DNA of 64,000 bases, from NCBI GenBank assembly GCA_017303795.1, contig JAFLBR010000020.1, forward strand, positions 32,086-96,085, written 5' to 3'. The notes beneath the pieces are model-generated. The model made no database searches and had not been told where the DNA came from. It saw nothing but the letters and a program-made list of their open reading frames with translations. The position numbers and the translations under genes were made by a program. Positions 43,628 to 51,937 of the stretch are shown in pieces. Within the stretch, counting starts at the first letter, position 1. The number at the start of each line of letters is the position of its first letter. Source of the stretch: Cytophagales bacterium. GTDB taxonomy: Bacteria > Bacteroidota > Bacteroidia > Cytophagales > Cyclobacteriaceae.

Positions 43628-44617
43628 ATGCCCCGACTTACCCTCATCATGCCCGCCTTCAATGCGGCAACCTTTGTTGAAGAAGCCATCAATAGTTTAT
43701 TAAACCAAACGTTTACCGATTTTGAGTTGTGGATTATTGATGATGGTTCAACCGATAGTACACACGCCAAAATTGATTTGTTTGAGGATAGTCGTATCCA
43801 AAAGTTTTACTTCAATGAAAACCGTGGCCGCGTACTTTGTGTAAACGAATTTGTTGCCCGTGTTGAGTCTGAATACGTTGGCATAACCGATGCCGATGAT
43901 GTATCGCATCCCACCCGAATAGAAAAACAAATTGCACTACTCGATCAAAGACAAGATGTGGCCATGTGTGGCACTTCGTATTGGGCTATGGACGAAAATG
44001 GAGTGTTGATACGGAAACTAGAACTCGCTGCTGACTATACCCACATTCGGGAGGCAAATTTGGTGCAGCCACAATTTCACGGGCCAACCTCAATTTTCAG
44101 GACGAACATGGTGCGGAAGTTGGGTGAGTTCTATCGACTCTACTTCAAAAAAAATATGGCCGACACCGATCTGGCTGCGCGTGTGGTAGATCAGTTTCCA
44201 TCTGTAAATATTACCGAGCCACTTTATTACTATCGGATTGTAAGAAGATCCGTATCCCGAAAGGAGTTTTCGTTTCGCTTTGCGATGATTGATCGTACTA
44301 TTATTTTTTTATCGAAGCAACGCAGAACGCTTGGGCAGGATAGTTTACAAGGAATGAATAAAGATGACCTCGATAAATTTGTAACCGATTGGGAAGCAGT
44401 CTATGCAGCCGATCCTTCGCGCCTCTTGCGCGAAGCCGCGTTTTATCACTTGTATTGGAAAGTATCAGACAAAGCCTGGAGCAGTGCATGGCAAGCTTTT
44501 TCAATAAAACCGCTACAACCTAAAAACTGGGTGTGCTTAAGTTTTTGTGTGGGATTAGGTTTTGTGTATGGGGTGCAAGCACTATTTGGTAAACAATACC
44601 AAAGCTTGTTGAAGTAG
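43628..44617 (+). CDS. Glycosyltransferase family 2
   Basis: A 329-residue GT2 enzyme: LTLIMPAFNAATFVEEAI and WIIDDGSTDST for the nucleotide sugar, YVGITDADDVSHPTRIEKQ for the metal and an acidic NMADTDLAARV segment near 180. A hydrophobic stretch near the C-terminus (WVCLSFCVGLGFVYG) could attach it to the membrane. Not linked to the glycan cluster at 21-28 kb. Acceptor unknown. Confidence 0.9.
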   Translation: MPRLTLIMPAFNAATFVEEAINSLLNQTFTDFELWIIDDGSTDSTHAKIDLFEDSRIQKFYFNENRGRVLCVNEFVARVESEYVGITDADDVSHPTRIEKQIALLDQRQDVAMCGTSYWAMDENGVLIRKLELAADYTHIREANLVQPQFHGPTSIFRTNMVRKLGEFYRLYFKKNMADTDLAARVVDQFPSVNITEPLYYYRIVRRSVSRKEFSFRFAMIDRTIIFLSKQRRTLGQDSLQGMNKDDLDKFVTDWEAVYAADPSRLLREAAFYHLYWKVSDKAWSSAWQAFSIKPLQPKNWVCLSFCVGLGFVYGVQALFGKQYQSLLK

Positions 44618-44625
44618 GGATTGAT

Positions 44626-44931
44626 TTATTTCTCCTGCTCCGCAAACATAAACCCCTTTGCATCGGCACCTTCGTAAAAATCTACTTGCTTGCCAATCAG
44701 GTACATGGTATGCTTTTTATCGATGTGCAGAGTAATCCCTTCAAGCGTATAAGTTAAATCAGTCGGTTTTTCTTTGTCGAAGCCAATCATTAAAGCTACA
44801 CCACCACAACCACCACCGCGTATGCCTACACGCAGGCCATACTCAGCCGGAATGTTTTTGGTTTGCATAATTCTGCGCACTTCTTCTGCGGCCCTGGGTG
44901 TTAATCCAACGGGTTCAATTTTTTCGAACAT
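44626..44931 (-). CDS. IscA/HesB-family protein lacking C-terminal cysteines
   Basis: A 101-residue protein of the A-type iron-sulfur carrier family: LTPRAAEEVRRIMQTKN, LRVGIRGGGCGGVALMIGFD and a late YLIGKQVDFYEGADAKGFMF. The first conserved Cys is kept (GGGCGG), but the protein ends AKGFMFAEQEK, about 15 residues before the CGCG motif that supplies the other two ligands in IscA and ErpA. Without it, cluster binding would need another arrangement. Possibly a divergent A-type protein or a non-carrier regulator. Confidence 0.85.
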   Translation of the reverse strand: MFEKIEPVGLTPRAAEEVRRIMQTKNIPAEYGLRVGIRGGGCGGVALMIGFDKEKPTDLTYTLEGITLHIDKKHTMYLIGKQVDFYEGADAKGFMFAEQEK

Positions 44932-44958
44932 CAGGCGTTAATATTGTGTAGCAACGGT

Positions 44959-44966
44959 CAAAAATA
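44959..44966 (-). promoter_or_regulatory. Putative -7 box for the IscA-like gene
   Basis: Minus-strand TATTTTTG, a TAnnTTTG match about 28 bases before ATG 44931. Confidence 0.35.
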
Positions 44967-45004
44967 TCTAAAAATTAAACACCTTTGAATCTCATTTAAT
45001 TCCC

Positions 45005-45526
45005 ATGGAAGCATTAATTGAATTTGGAAAAATCCTGATCCCCGCTGCACTGGTACTTTATGCAGTTTATCTTACGGTTCGATCGTTCATCATAAAAGAA
45101 ATTGAACTGAAAAAACTGGAGATCCGTACCCGCAGTATCGAAACCATTTTACCGGCCCGGCTACAGGCATACGAACGCATGACGTTGTTTCTGGAGCGCA
45201 TTGCCCCGCAGAATTTACTGATCCGTTTGAATAACCCCGGTTTCACCGCTCGCGATTTTCAGCGGGTGTTGTTAGATGAAATCCGGAGTGAGTATAACCA
45301 CAATGTTTCGCAGCAGGTGTATATGAGCGAAGAAGTGTGGAACCAGGTGCGCAACGCGAAAGAAGATCTGGTTATGGTAATAAACGATGCTGCATCCACT
45401 CTATCGGCCGAAGCTACCAGCATTGAATTATCTAAAAAGATTTTTGAGTTAATTATGGCCAAGCAGGTTGATCTGATTGGGCTGGCGCTTTCGGAGTTAA
45501 GAAGAGAAATTCAGCAAACTTTTTAA
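45005..45526 (+). CDS. Membrane-anchored hypothetical protein (DUF7935-like)
   Basis: A 173-residue protein with one N-terminal transmembrane segment (ILIPAALVLYAVYLTVRSFI) followed by a long helical domain (LPARLQAYERMTLFLERIAPQNLLIRLNN.., then ALSELRREIQQTF). Homologues are common in Bacteroidota but of unknown function. It is one base from the next gene's start and probably heads a three- or four-gene operon. Confidence 0.7.
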   Translation: MEALIEFGKILIPAALVLYAVYLTVRSFIIKEIELKKLEIRTRSIETILPARLQAYERMTLFLERIAPQNLLIRLNNPGFTARDFQRVLLDEIRSEYNHNVSQQVYMSEEVWNQVRNAKEDLVMVINDAASTLSAEATSIELSKKIFELIMAKQVDLIGLALSELRREIQQTF

Positions 45527-46168
45527 ATGGCGCGAATAGCTTTAGTGGCAGGAGCAACCGGTTTAATTGGCAATCATGTGCTGGAGTTGCTGTTGGCCGA
45601 TACGGCTTATGATAAAGTGATTGCACTAAGTCGCAAGCCCCTTGTTAGTAAGCACGCAAAGCTTGAGAATGTTCTGGTGAACATAGATGAGTGGACAAAA
45701 TTCAGCGATCTGAAAGCCGATGATGTGTTTTGTTGCCTTGGCACCACCATTAAACAAGCTAAAACAAAAGCAGCATTCCGTAAAGTTGATTTTGAATATC
45801 CGGTTGAGGTAGCAAAAGCCCTGAAACAAAACGGAGCCACCACATTTTTGCTAGTATCTGCGCTTGGCGCGGATAAGACCTCACGCATTTTTTATAATCA
45901 GGTTAAGGGAGAAGTAGAAGCTGCGGTTGGCGAATTAGTTTACAACGCGACACATATTTTCAGACCTTCACTTTTGCTGGGCGATCGGAAAGAGCAACGT
46001 AGTGGCGAAGATGCCGCCAAAGTTTTTTATAAAATTTTCGGATGGCTCATTCCGCAAAAATATAAAGGCATTGAAGCTGTAAAAGTGGCACGCGCAATGG
46101 TGGCTGAAGCAAAGTCGGGTAAACAAGGGATGCATGTGTATGAATCGGCTGCATTACAGAAGTATTAA
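45527..46168 (+). CDS. NAD(P)-binding oxidoreductase, TIP30-like SDR
   Basis: A 213-residue atypical SDR: ALVAGATGLIGNHVLELL is the Rossmann dinucleotide site and DDVFCCLGTTIKQAKTKAAFR, then FLLVSALGADK, are typical of the HTATIP2/TIP30-like branch of bacterial NmrA-related proteins. No YxxxK catalytic tetrad is obvious. It overlaps the next gene by 35 bases. Function in this cell is unknown. Confidence 0.85.
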   Translation: MARIALVAGATGLIGNHVLELLLADTAYDKVIALSRKPLVSKHAKLENVLVNIDEWTKFSDLKADDVFCCLGTTIKQAKTKAAFRKVDFEYPVEVAKALKQNGATTFLLVSALGADKTSRIFYNQVKGEVEAAVGELVYNATHIFRPSLLLGDRKEQRSGEDAAKVFYKIFGWLIPQKYKGIEAVKVARAMVAEAKSGKQGMHVYESAALQKY

Positions 46169-47357
46169 TCTTGTTTTCTTTTTTTTGTTGACTGCTACGG
46201 CTAGTGCGCAAGTCAACAAAATTTCGGGTATCATTACCGATGCTGATTCGGGCGAACCCATTCCTTTTGCCAATGTATTTTTTGCCAGCACCAGTATTGG
46301 TATAAGCAGCGATATAGAAGGAAAGTTTGTGCTACAGAATTTTCCAAATGGTAAGTACGATTTTACCGTAGCCTACGTGGGCTACGAACCTTTTCAACAG
46401 GCTTTTGAATTTAACGGTTCCGAATTCAGGCTAACAATTAAACTTAAAACGGAGGAGGTTAAGTTAAGAGAGGTTATAATTAAAGCCGATACAAATGGCT
46501 GGGCTCAGAACTTTGACACCTTTAAAAGAAATTTTTTAGGCGAAACGCAAAACTCGTCTAAGTGTACTATTTTAAATCCACGCGACATTCATCTTTACTT
46601 TGATAGACAAGCGCGTGTATTGGTGGCGCATGCCAGTAAACCAATAGTGATAGAAAACAAAGCGTTAGGGTATACCATTCAGTGGTACTTGCAAAAGTTT
46701 GAATTGAATTATGCTGAAGGTACACTTCAAATTTTTGGTTTTCCATCCTTTCAGCACCTTACTCCCAAAGGAAATGCCGAAGCAAAACGTTGGACGCGCG
46801 AACGCGAGCGTGCCTATTATGGATCAGTAACCCATTTTATTCGTTCCCTTGGAAAAGAGTCGCTGACAGAAGAAAAATTTAGGGTGCGAAAATTCTATCG
46901 GGTTCCCAACCTCAAGAGACCATCAGATGAATTCCTGAATCAAAAAATAAACTACTTCCGGAACCGCGCGATGAATGGAGAGAAAATTTTAATCGGTAAA
47001 ACGGATAGCCTTCGGTATTACATGGAGTTGCGCAATGAACCAAAACTTGCCGACAGTGTAGCAACCGAAGACCTTAAGCTAAAGGAGATTATGACTAACA
47101 CATCGGAAGTGAATTATGTGGGAATGTTAAAGGTCGATTTTTTAGGTGAACGCGAAGAAGTTAATTATGCAAAATCCCAAGGCCGCACAACCATCAAACA
47201 GCAAACTTCGGTGATGCATTTTTTAGTACCGGGTTTAAAAATTTACGAAAACGGCTACTATCAGAATGCGTACGATGTCTTCTTTGAATGGTATTGGGCA
47301 TGGTCGGAAAAAATAAGTGATATGCTTCCTTACGATTATTCACCCACTATAAAATGA
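46134..47357 (+). CDS. Carboxypeptidase-regulatory-like domain protein
   Basis: A 407-residue exported protein. Signal peptide LVFFFLLTATASA-Q; a carboxypeptidase-D regulatory-like fold follows (ISGIITDADSGEPIPFANVFFASTSIGISSDIEGKFVL, then YVGYEPFQ), as found at the N-terminus of TonB-dependent receptors and in Bacteroidota surface proteins. The remainder (to 407) is a strand-rich region of unknown fold. A start at 46140 (next in-frame ATG) is also possible. The last stop overlaps dtd by four bases. Confidence 0.8.
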   Translation: MCMNRLHYRSINLVFFFLLTATASAQVNKISGIITDADSGEPIPFANVFFASTSIGISSDIEGKFVLQNFPNGKYDFTVAYVGYEPFQQAFEFNGSEFRLTIKLKTEEVKLREVIIKADTNGWAQNFDTFKRNFLGETQNSSKCTILNPRDIHLYFDRQARVLVAHASKPIVIENKALGYTIQWYLQKFELNYAEGTLQIFGFPSFQHLTPKGNAEAKRWTRERERAYYGSVTHFIRSLGKESLTEEKFRVRKFYRVPNLKRPSDEFLNQKINYFRNRAMNGEKILIGKTDSLRYYMELRNEPKLADSVATEDLKLKEIMTNTSEVNYVGMLKVDFLGEREEVNYAKSQGRTTIKQQTSVMHFLVPGLKIYENGYYQNAYDVFFEWYWAWSEKISDMLPYDYSPTIK

Positions 47358-47806
47358 TTGCAGTAATACAACGAGTTACCCGTGCTTCGGTAACGATCAA
47401 TCACCACGTAAAAGCACAAATTGGTTTGGGGTTATTGGTATTGGTTGGTATTGAAGATGCCGACACGCAGGAAGATATTGACTGGCTCGCGGCAAAACTG
47501 GTTAACCTGCGCATTTTTGAAGATGAACAAGGGGTAATGAATGTAAGCGTAAAAGATGTGGGTGGCGATGTAATTATTGTAAGTCAGTTTACATTGCATG
47601 CAAGCACCAAAAAAGGAAACCGGCCAAGCTACATCAAAGCAGCAAAGCCTGAGGTAGCCATTCCCCTATATGATAAATTTATTGCAGCCGTACAATTGGA
47701 GTTAGGCAAGCCTGTACAAACTGGCGAGTTTGGTGCCGATATGAAAGTGGAGTTAATAAACGATGGTCCGGTAACTATTCTAATTGATACGAAGAACAAA
47801 TTTTAA
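47354..47806 (+). CDS. dtd: D-aminoacyl-tRNA deacylase
   Basis: A 150-residue enzyme that clears D-amino acids and glycine mischarged on tRNA. Contains MIAVIQRVTRASVTI, the SQFTLHAST motif and the GPVTI motif near the end, the two conserved cross-subunit elements of DTD. Coupled to the upstream gene by an ATGA overlap. Confidence 0.94.
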   Translation: MIAVIQRVTRASVTINHHVKAQIGLGLLVLVGIEDADTQEDIDWLAAKLVNLRIFEDEQGVMNVSVKDVGGDVIIVSQFTLHASTKKGNRPSYIKAAKPEVAIPLYDKFIAAVQLELGKPVQTGEFGADMKVELINDGPVTILIDTKNKF

Positions 47807-48757
47807 TTACCAGATCGCCAGCGCAACTATAATGAGATTGGCAACCACATAGAAGCCGATAACCAAACGGGAACCCAGGTAATTAAATCTGATGGCAGAT
47901 TCTTTTTTGCCATTATCAAATTTGCGTAGCGCAATGGCCGAAACAACCAAGGTGGAGAAGATTCCAAAAAATGTAAGCGTGTGTAAGGTATCCACCAGCG
48001 TAAAGGCAGAAGTCTCTGGAAGAATTGAATCGATAATATATTTATTACCCACCGTAGCAAACAAACCACCCACAGGCAAGCCAAAGCGCGGTTCCAATTC
48101 CTGAACCTGAATGGTAAAACTGATAATGGAGATGAGGAAGGCGATGTACATACCAATAAAAATCTTGAGGAATAAGCCCCAGGCATTGCGCTCAATATCT
48201 AACTCAATCAGAAAAGCAGAAAAATTCTGATAGTCGCGATGTGGACTTGGATCTCCAAAGCCTGTTTCATAATCGTTTAGCTGGGTAGAGACTTTAAAGT
48301 TGGTAATCTGCCATCCATCAAGAGCCTCTTCTTTATCATAGGTACTACCTTTAATATCAGGTTTAAAAACAAGACTATTAATATCAAACAAGGCATTTTC
48401 AATCTGTACTTTTAGATGTTGTTTATCGAATGGAAAATCGGCAACCTTCCAACTTTCTTTCATGGTGGCTTTCATTTTCATAATTGCCCAGGCTTTATTC
48501 CCAACACTATCCAATGTTATTTCGGGTGGGTCTATGGATTTAGCATTCGGAATATCGAGTTGTGTTGAAAAATCAAAATCAGGGTTGTCGTATAAAAACC
48601 ATAGCCAAAAGCGCATGGTGTATTCCTTATCACGAAAGTTGATATCGTGCACGCTAATAACATACGAACCTACGGTAACGGAATCAGGTTGAGCTTGCGC
48701 TTTTGTGAAAAGTGAACTTAACAGAACAAGCACCAAAAGTGTGCGAAGGGAATTCAT
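47807..48757 (-). CDS. Pentameric ligand-gated ion channel homologue (Cys-loop type)
   Basis: A 316-residue protein with signal peptide MNSLRTLLVLVLLSSLFTKAQA and an extracellular beta domain (YTMRFWLWFLYDN and WKVADFPFDKQHLKVQIEN, matching the prokaryotic channel segments YTVDFYLWF and PFDxQxL). Four membrane helices follow: M1 GLFLKIFIGMYIAFLISIIS, M2 in FGLPVGGLFATVGNKYIIDS with the ILPETSAFTL turn, M3 HTLTFFGIFSTLVVSAIALR and M4 RLVIGFYVVANLIIVALAIW. No disulfide Cys pair, as in GLIC and ELIC. The ATG at 48757 fits the signal peptide; 48826 does not. Gating ligand unknown. Confidence 0.82.
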   Translation of the reverse strand: MNSLRTLLVLVLLSSLFTKAQAQPDSVTVGSYVISVHDINFRDKEYTMRFWLWFLYDNPDFDFSTQLDIPNAKSIDPPEITLDSVGNKAWAIMKMKATMKESWKVADFPFDKQHLKVQIENALFDINSLVFKPDIKGSTYDKEEALDGWQITNFKVSTQLNDYETGFGDPSPHRDYQNFSAFLIELDIERNAWGLFLKIFIGMYIAFLISIISFTIQVQELEPRFGLPVGGLFATVGNKYIIDSILPETSAFTLVDTLHTLTFFGIFSTLVVSAIALRKFDNGKKESAIRFNYLGSRLVIGFYVVANLIIVALAIW

Positions 48758-48804
48758 AGGTTTAGGAATAGGTAAACGAAAGTATGCAAAAGTTTTGAAC
48801 TCTA

Positions 48805-48843
48805 TAAAAACAAAGAGGCTGCCCATGGAGTAAGGCAGCCTCT
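48805..48843 (-). terminator. Terminator of the S9 peptidase gene
   Basis: Minus-strand stem of 10 pairs (agaggctgcc at 48814-48823 with ggcagcctct at 48834-48843) followed by a T-rich run (complement of 48806-48813). It separates the peptidase from the ion-channel gene. Confidence 0.88.
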
Positions 48844-48863
48844 CGATTAAAAGAATAAGCTTT

Positions 48864-51290
48864 TTAATATTTCATATTCACCTTGGTATCCTTTGGTTTT
48901 TCTTTCGGATTCTTTACGTAAGTCTCCAGCCAGGTATCCATTTCCCATAGGGTGTGCAGAATACTTTCTTTGGCTGCGTATCCATGACTTTCGTATGGAA
49001 GTACTACATAGCGCGAAGTACCGCCATGCCCTTTTATAGCATTATAAAAACGCTCGGTCTGTATCGGAAAGGTGCCTGAGTTGTTATCGGCTTCGCCATG
49101 GATAAACAAAATCGGTTCTTTCAACTTATCGGCATAGGAGAAGGGTGACATCTGGTAATACACTTCTGGTGCTTGCCAGTAGGTGCGTTCTTCAGCCTGG
49201 AAACCAAAAGGAGTTAGCGTGCGATTGTACGCACCACTGCGTGCAATACCCGCTTTAAAAATATCGGAATGCGCAAGCAAGTTAGCTGTCATAAATGCTC
49301 CATATGAATGCCCGCCTACACCCACACGGTTTGGATCAAGCACACCCAGCGATGCACCATAATCTACTACTGCTTTGGCGCTGGCTACCAACTGTGGAAT
49401 GTAAGTATCGTTTGATTCTTTATCACCTTCACCCACAATTGGCATGGAGGCATTATCAAATACGGCATAGCCCCGCATTACCCAATAGATTGGGCCGCCC
49501 CAGCTTAACCGTGTAAATGTGTAAGGCGAACCTTTCACTTGTCCTGCAGCGTCTGCCGATTTAAACTCACGCGGATAAGCCCACACAAATCCCGGTAACG
49601 GGCCATCTTCTTTTTTATAACCCGGTGGTAAATACAAATCGGCAGTAAGTTCAACACCATCGGCACGCTTGTATTTCAACACTTGCTTCTTCACATCTTT
49701 TAGTTGTGGATACGGATGTGCGAAAGAAGTTATCGGAGTTAGTTTGGTTGATCCGACAGTGCGTGTGTAATAATTTGGATTTTCGGTATTTGATTCACGC
49801 GAAGTAACAAATGTTCCTTTCTTTGTATCAATAAATGTTATAAAGGTTTCATAGTAAGGTGCCGCGCATTGCCATTGGCGTGTTTTCCTCATGGTATTTA
49901 AATCCATCTTATCTAAGAATGGAAGATCGCCAGCAGGCGAAGAACCGGCACCAGTAAGATAAACCGTATTATTTTGAATAAGCATAACATTACGGCCATA
50001 CTGATTGGCAGAAGTAAGCACATTGCCCGGATCGTTATAACCATCTTCGTAGTTGCGATCGAACACAACTTTCTTAACACCAGTTGCTGGGTTTACCTGG
50101 TAAACGCGTTCTTTCCGCTCATTGGTCCAACGCTCATAGACCCACGCTACATTATCATTACCCCACGCAATGCGCGAGTAACGTAATGGTAAACTGATTA
50201 ATTCTTTTGCTCCTCCGCTGAAGGGATAATCCCACGTAAATACTTTATCGCGAATGTCGGCTTTGGCTTTTGGGTCGCCACCATCTTGTGCTTGTGCCCA
50301 TACTAATGTGGCTGGTTTATCGGCCCGCCAGTTATGTGCACGCGGTTCTTTTTGTGTGGCGTTATTTCCGGTTGGGATGTAATCTAGCAATGGAATTTTG
50401 GTAATTTCTTTAACCAGTTTGCCATTCAGATCAATAACGCTAACGGTAGTTGGAAACAAATATGCAGGAACCAGATACGAGTAGGGCTTCTGAATAATTT
50501 CAGAAAGAATAAGTTTGCCATCGGGCGAGGGTGTAAAACCCGTGTTGATTGATTTGGTGTTGACTACCTTTTCAGCACCACTAATATTTTTCAGAATCAA
50601 ATCTGATTGCGTATAATAATCGAAGGCGGCTTCATCGTGTGGATTTTTCAAAAGATCCTGATACGTGCGCGAAGGTGCTTTCTTACCCAGGTTTTCTTCT
50701 ACAATCGGCCCCGAGGGCACACGCGATTTTTCGGCAAGTGGTTTCATGTTTTCAGGTACCGCAGCAAAAAGTATTTGTTGCGAATCGGAAAGCCAGGTAT
50801 AGCCACCCATTACGTTATTGATTTTCCGCTCAGTTAATTTAGAAGCTGTTAACGTAGCCACATCAATCAACCAGAGTTCAATCTTATCCGGATTGTTTTG
50901 TAAAAAGGCAATCTTCTTGCTATCGGGCGAATACGAAATGCTGCTGGCCAGAAGCGGATCGGGTAAGTTTTTGATGGCGAGTTCTTCGTTGTCGCTTAGT
51001 CGTTTCACTTTTAATCCAATGGTGTAGCTGCTACGGCTAGGGCCAAAGTTTTGCGGGTTAATACGTAAACCACCAATCCGTAATTCTGGTCTCGATAGTT
51101 GTTCGATAGTTGGGAAGTCAGAGCGATCCAACAACAGCAGCCACTGCTTATCGGGCGAGAAGGAAACAAATGGCGTAAGCGGTGCTTCCAGCAGTTTGGC
51201 AATTTCTTCTGGCGGGCGCTGATAGCCGAGGTTTTCTTGGGCAAATGCGCCATACGCGGTTAAAATCAGGAGATAAAGTATCTTTTTCAT
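48864..51290 (-). CDS. S9-family serine peptidase, glutamyl-endopeptidase type
   Basis: An 808-residue secreted peptidase with signal peptide MKKILYLLILTAYGAFA-Q, a long beta-propeller and a C-terminal alpha/beta hydrolase. The catalytic Ser is in GVGGHSYGAFMTANLLAHSD, the Asp in FIHGEADNNSGT and the His in YESHGYAAKES. The propeller and sequence around the catalytic Ser fit the glutamyl aminopeptidase/endopeptidase (S9D) branch. It ends in its own terminator and is not coupled to the channel gene downstream. Confidence 0.92.
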   Translation of the reverse strand: MKKILYLLILTAYGAFAQENLGYQRPPEEIAKLLEAPLTPFVSFSPDKQWLLLLDRSDFPTIEQLSRPELRIGGLRINPQNFGPSRSSYTIGLKVKRLSDNEELAIKNLPDPLLASSISYSPDSKKIAFLQNNPDKIELWLIDVATLTASKLTERKINNVMGGYTWLSDSQQILFAAVPENMKPLAEKSRVPSGPIVEENLGKKAPSRTYQDLLKNPHDEAAFDYYTQSDLILKNISGAEKVVNTKSINTGFTPSPDGKLILSEIIQKPYSYLVPAYLFPTTVSVIDLNGKLVKEITKIPLLDYIPTGNNATQKEPRAHNWRADKPATLVWAQAQDGGDPKAKADIRDKVFTWDYPFSGGAKELISLPLRYSRIAWGNDNVAWVYERWTNERKERVYQVNPATGVKKVVFDRNYEDGYNDPGNVLTSANQYGRNVMLIQNNTVYLTGAGSSPAGDLPFLDKMDLNTMRKTRQWQCAAPYYETFITFIDTKKGTFVTSRESNTENPNYYTRTVGSTKLTPITSFAHPYPQLKDVKKQVLKYKRADGVELTADLYLPPGYKKEDGPLPGFVWAYPREFKSADAAGQVKGSPYTFTRLSWGGPIYWVMRGYAVFDNASMPIVGEGDKESNDTYIPQLVASAKAVVDYGASLGVLDPNRVGVGGHSYGAFMTANLLAHSDIFKAGIARSGAYNRTLTPFGFQAEERTYWQAPEVYYQMSPFSYADKLKEPILFIHGEADNNSGTFPIQTERFYNAIKGHGGTSRYVVLPYESHGYAAKESILHTLWEMDTWLETYVKNPKEKPKDTKVNMKY

Positions 51291-51443
51291 AGTTGGAATG
51301 ATTACAAGTAATGGTTGCTAAAATACTTTAAGCTGTAATTCAATCATTTATATTTTCCGTCAAGCCCCTAATTTTAGATTTAACTGGCCGGATAAGCGAA
51401 AAAACTTGGTAATTTTCGGAATCAAACTCTTACTATATATTCT

Positions 51444-51887
51444 ATGACCGATCTGATTATACTAACCCACTCCACGTTAAGGTATTTTATTCTGGTGTTT
51501 TTGTTAATTCTGTTGTACCGTTCTTTTCAGGGCTGGCAGAAAAAAAGTGCCTTTACCGCTACCGATAATAAGGTGAGTTTGTGGTTGTTTATTCTAACAC
51601 ACTCGCAATTATTACTAGGCCTCATTCTTTATTTTGTAAGCCCGTTGGTAATTTTTGATGGTGCTTCCATGAAAAATGCCGTGGCACGATACTGGTTAGT
51701 AGAACATATAACCATGATGTTAATTGCAGTTGTATTAATTACCATGGCGCGCGTAACAGCCAAAAAAATGACTGATGCAGTAGCCAAACACAAACGCCTG
51801 TTTATCTTTAATCTGATAGCCTTAATTTTTATTGTGGCTGCCATTGCAATGAGTGGTCGCGGCTTCTTTAGCTTCCCGGAAATTTAA
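51444..51887 (+). CDS. Small membrane protein, cytochrome b561-like
   Basis: A 147-residue protein with about four transmembrane helices (TLRYFILVFLLILLYRSF, FILTHSQLLLGLILYFV, WLVEHITMMLIAVVLITMA, FIFNLIALIFIVAAIAM). Histidines at THSTLR, THSQ and EHITMM could ligate heme, as in small cytochrome b-like proteins, but no family is certain. Cysteine-free. Its neighbour is a PD40-OmpA protein; no functional link is obvious. Confidence 0.65.
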   Translation: MTDLIILTHSTLRYFILVFLLILLYRSFQGWQKKSAFTATDNKVSLWLFILTHSQLLLGLILYFVSPLVIFDGASMKNAVARYWLVEHITMMLIAVVLITMARVTAKKMTDAVAKHKRLFIFNLIALIFIVAAIAMSGRGFFSFPEI

Positions 51888-51937
51888 TTGATCAAAAAAT
51901 CGTAGTTCGTAAATCAATAGATCGCAAATTCTTAAAC

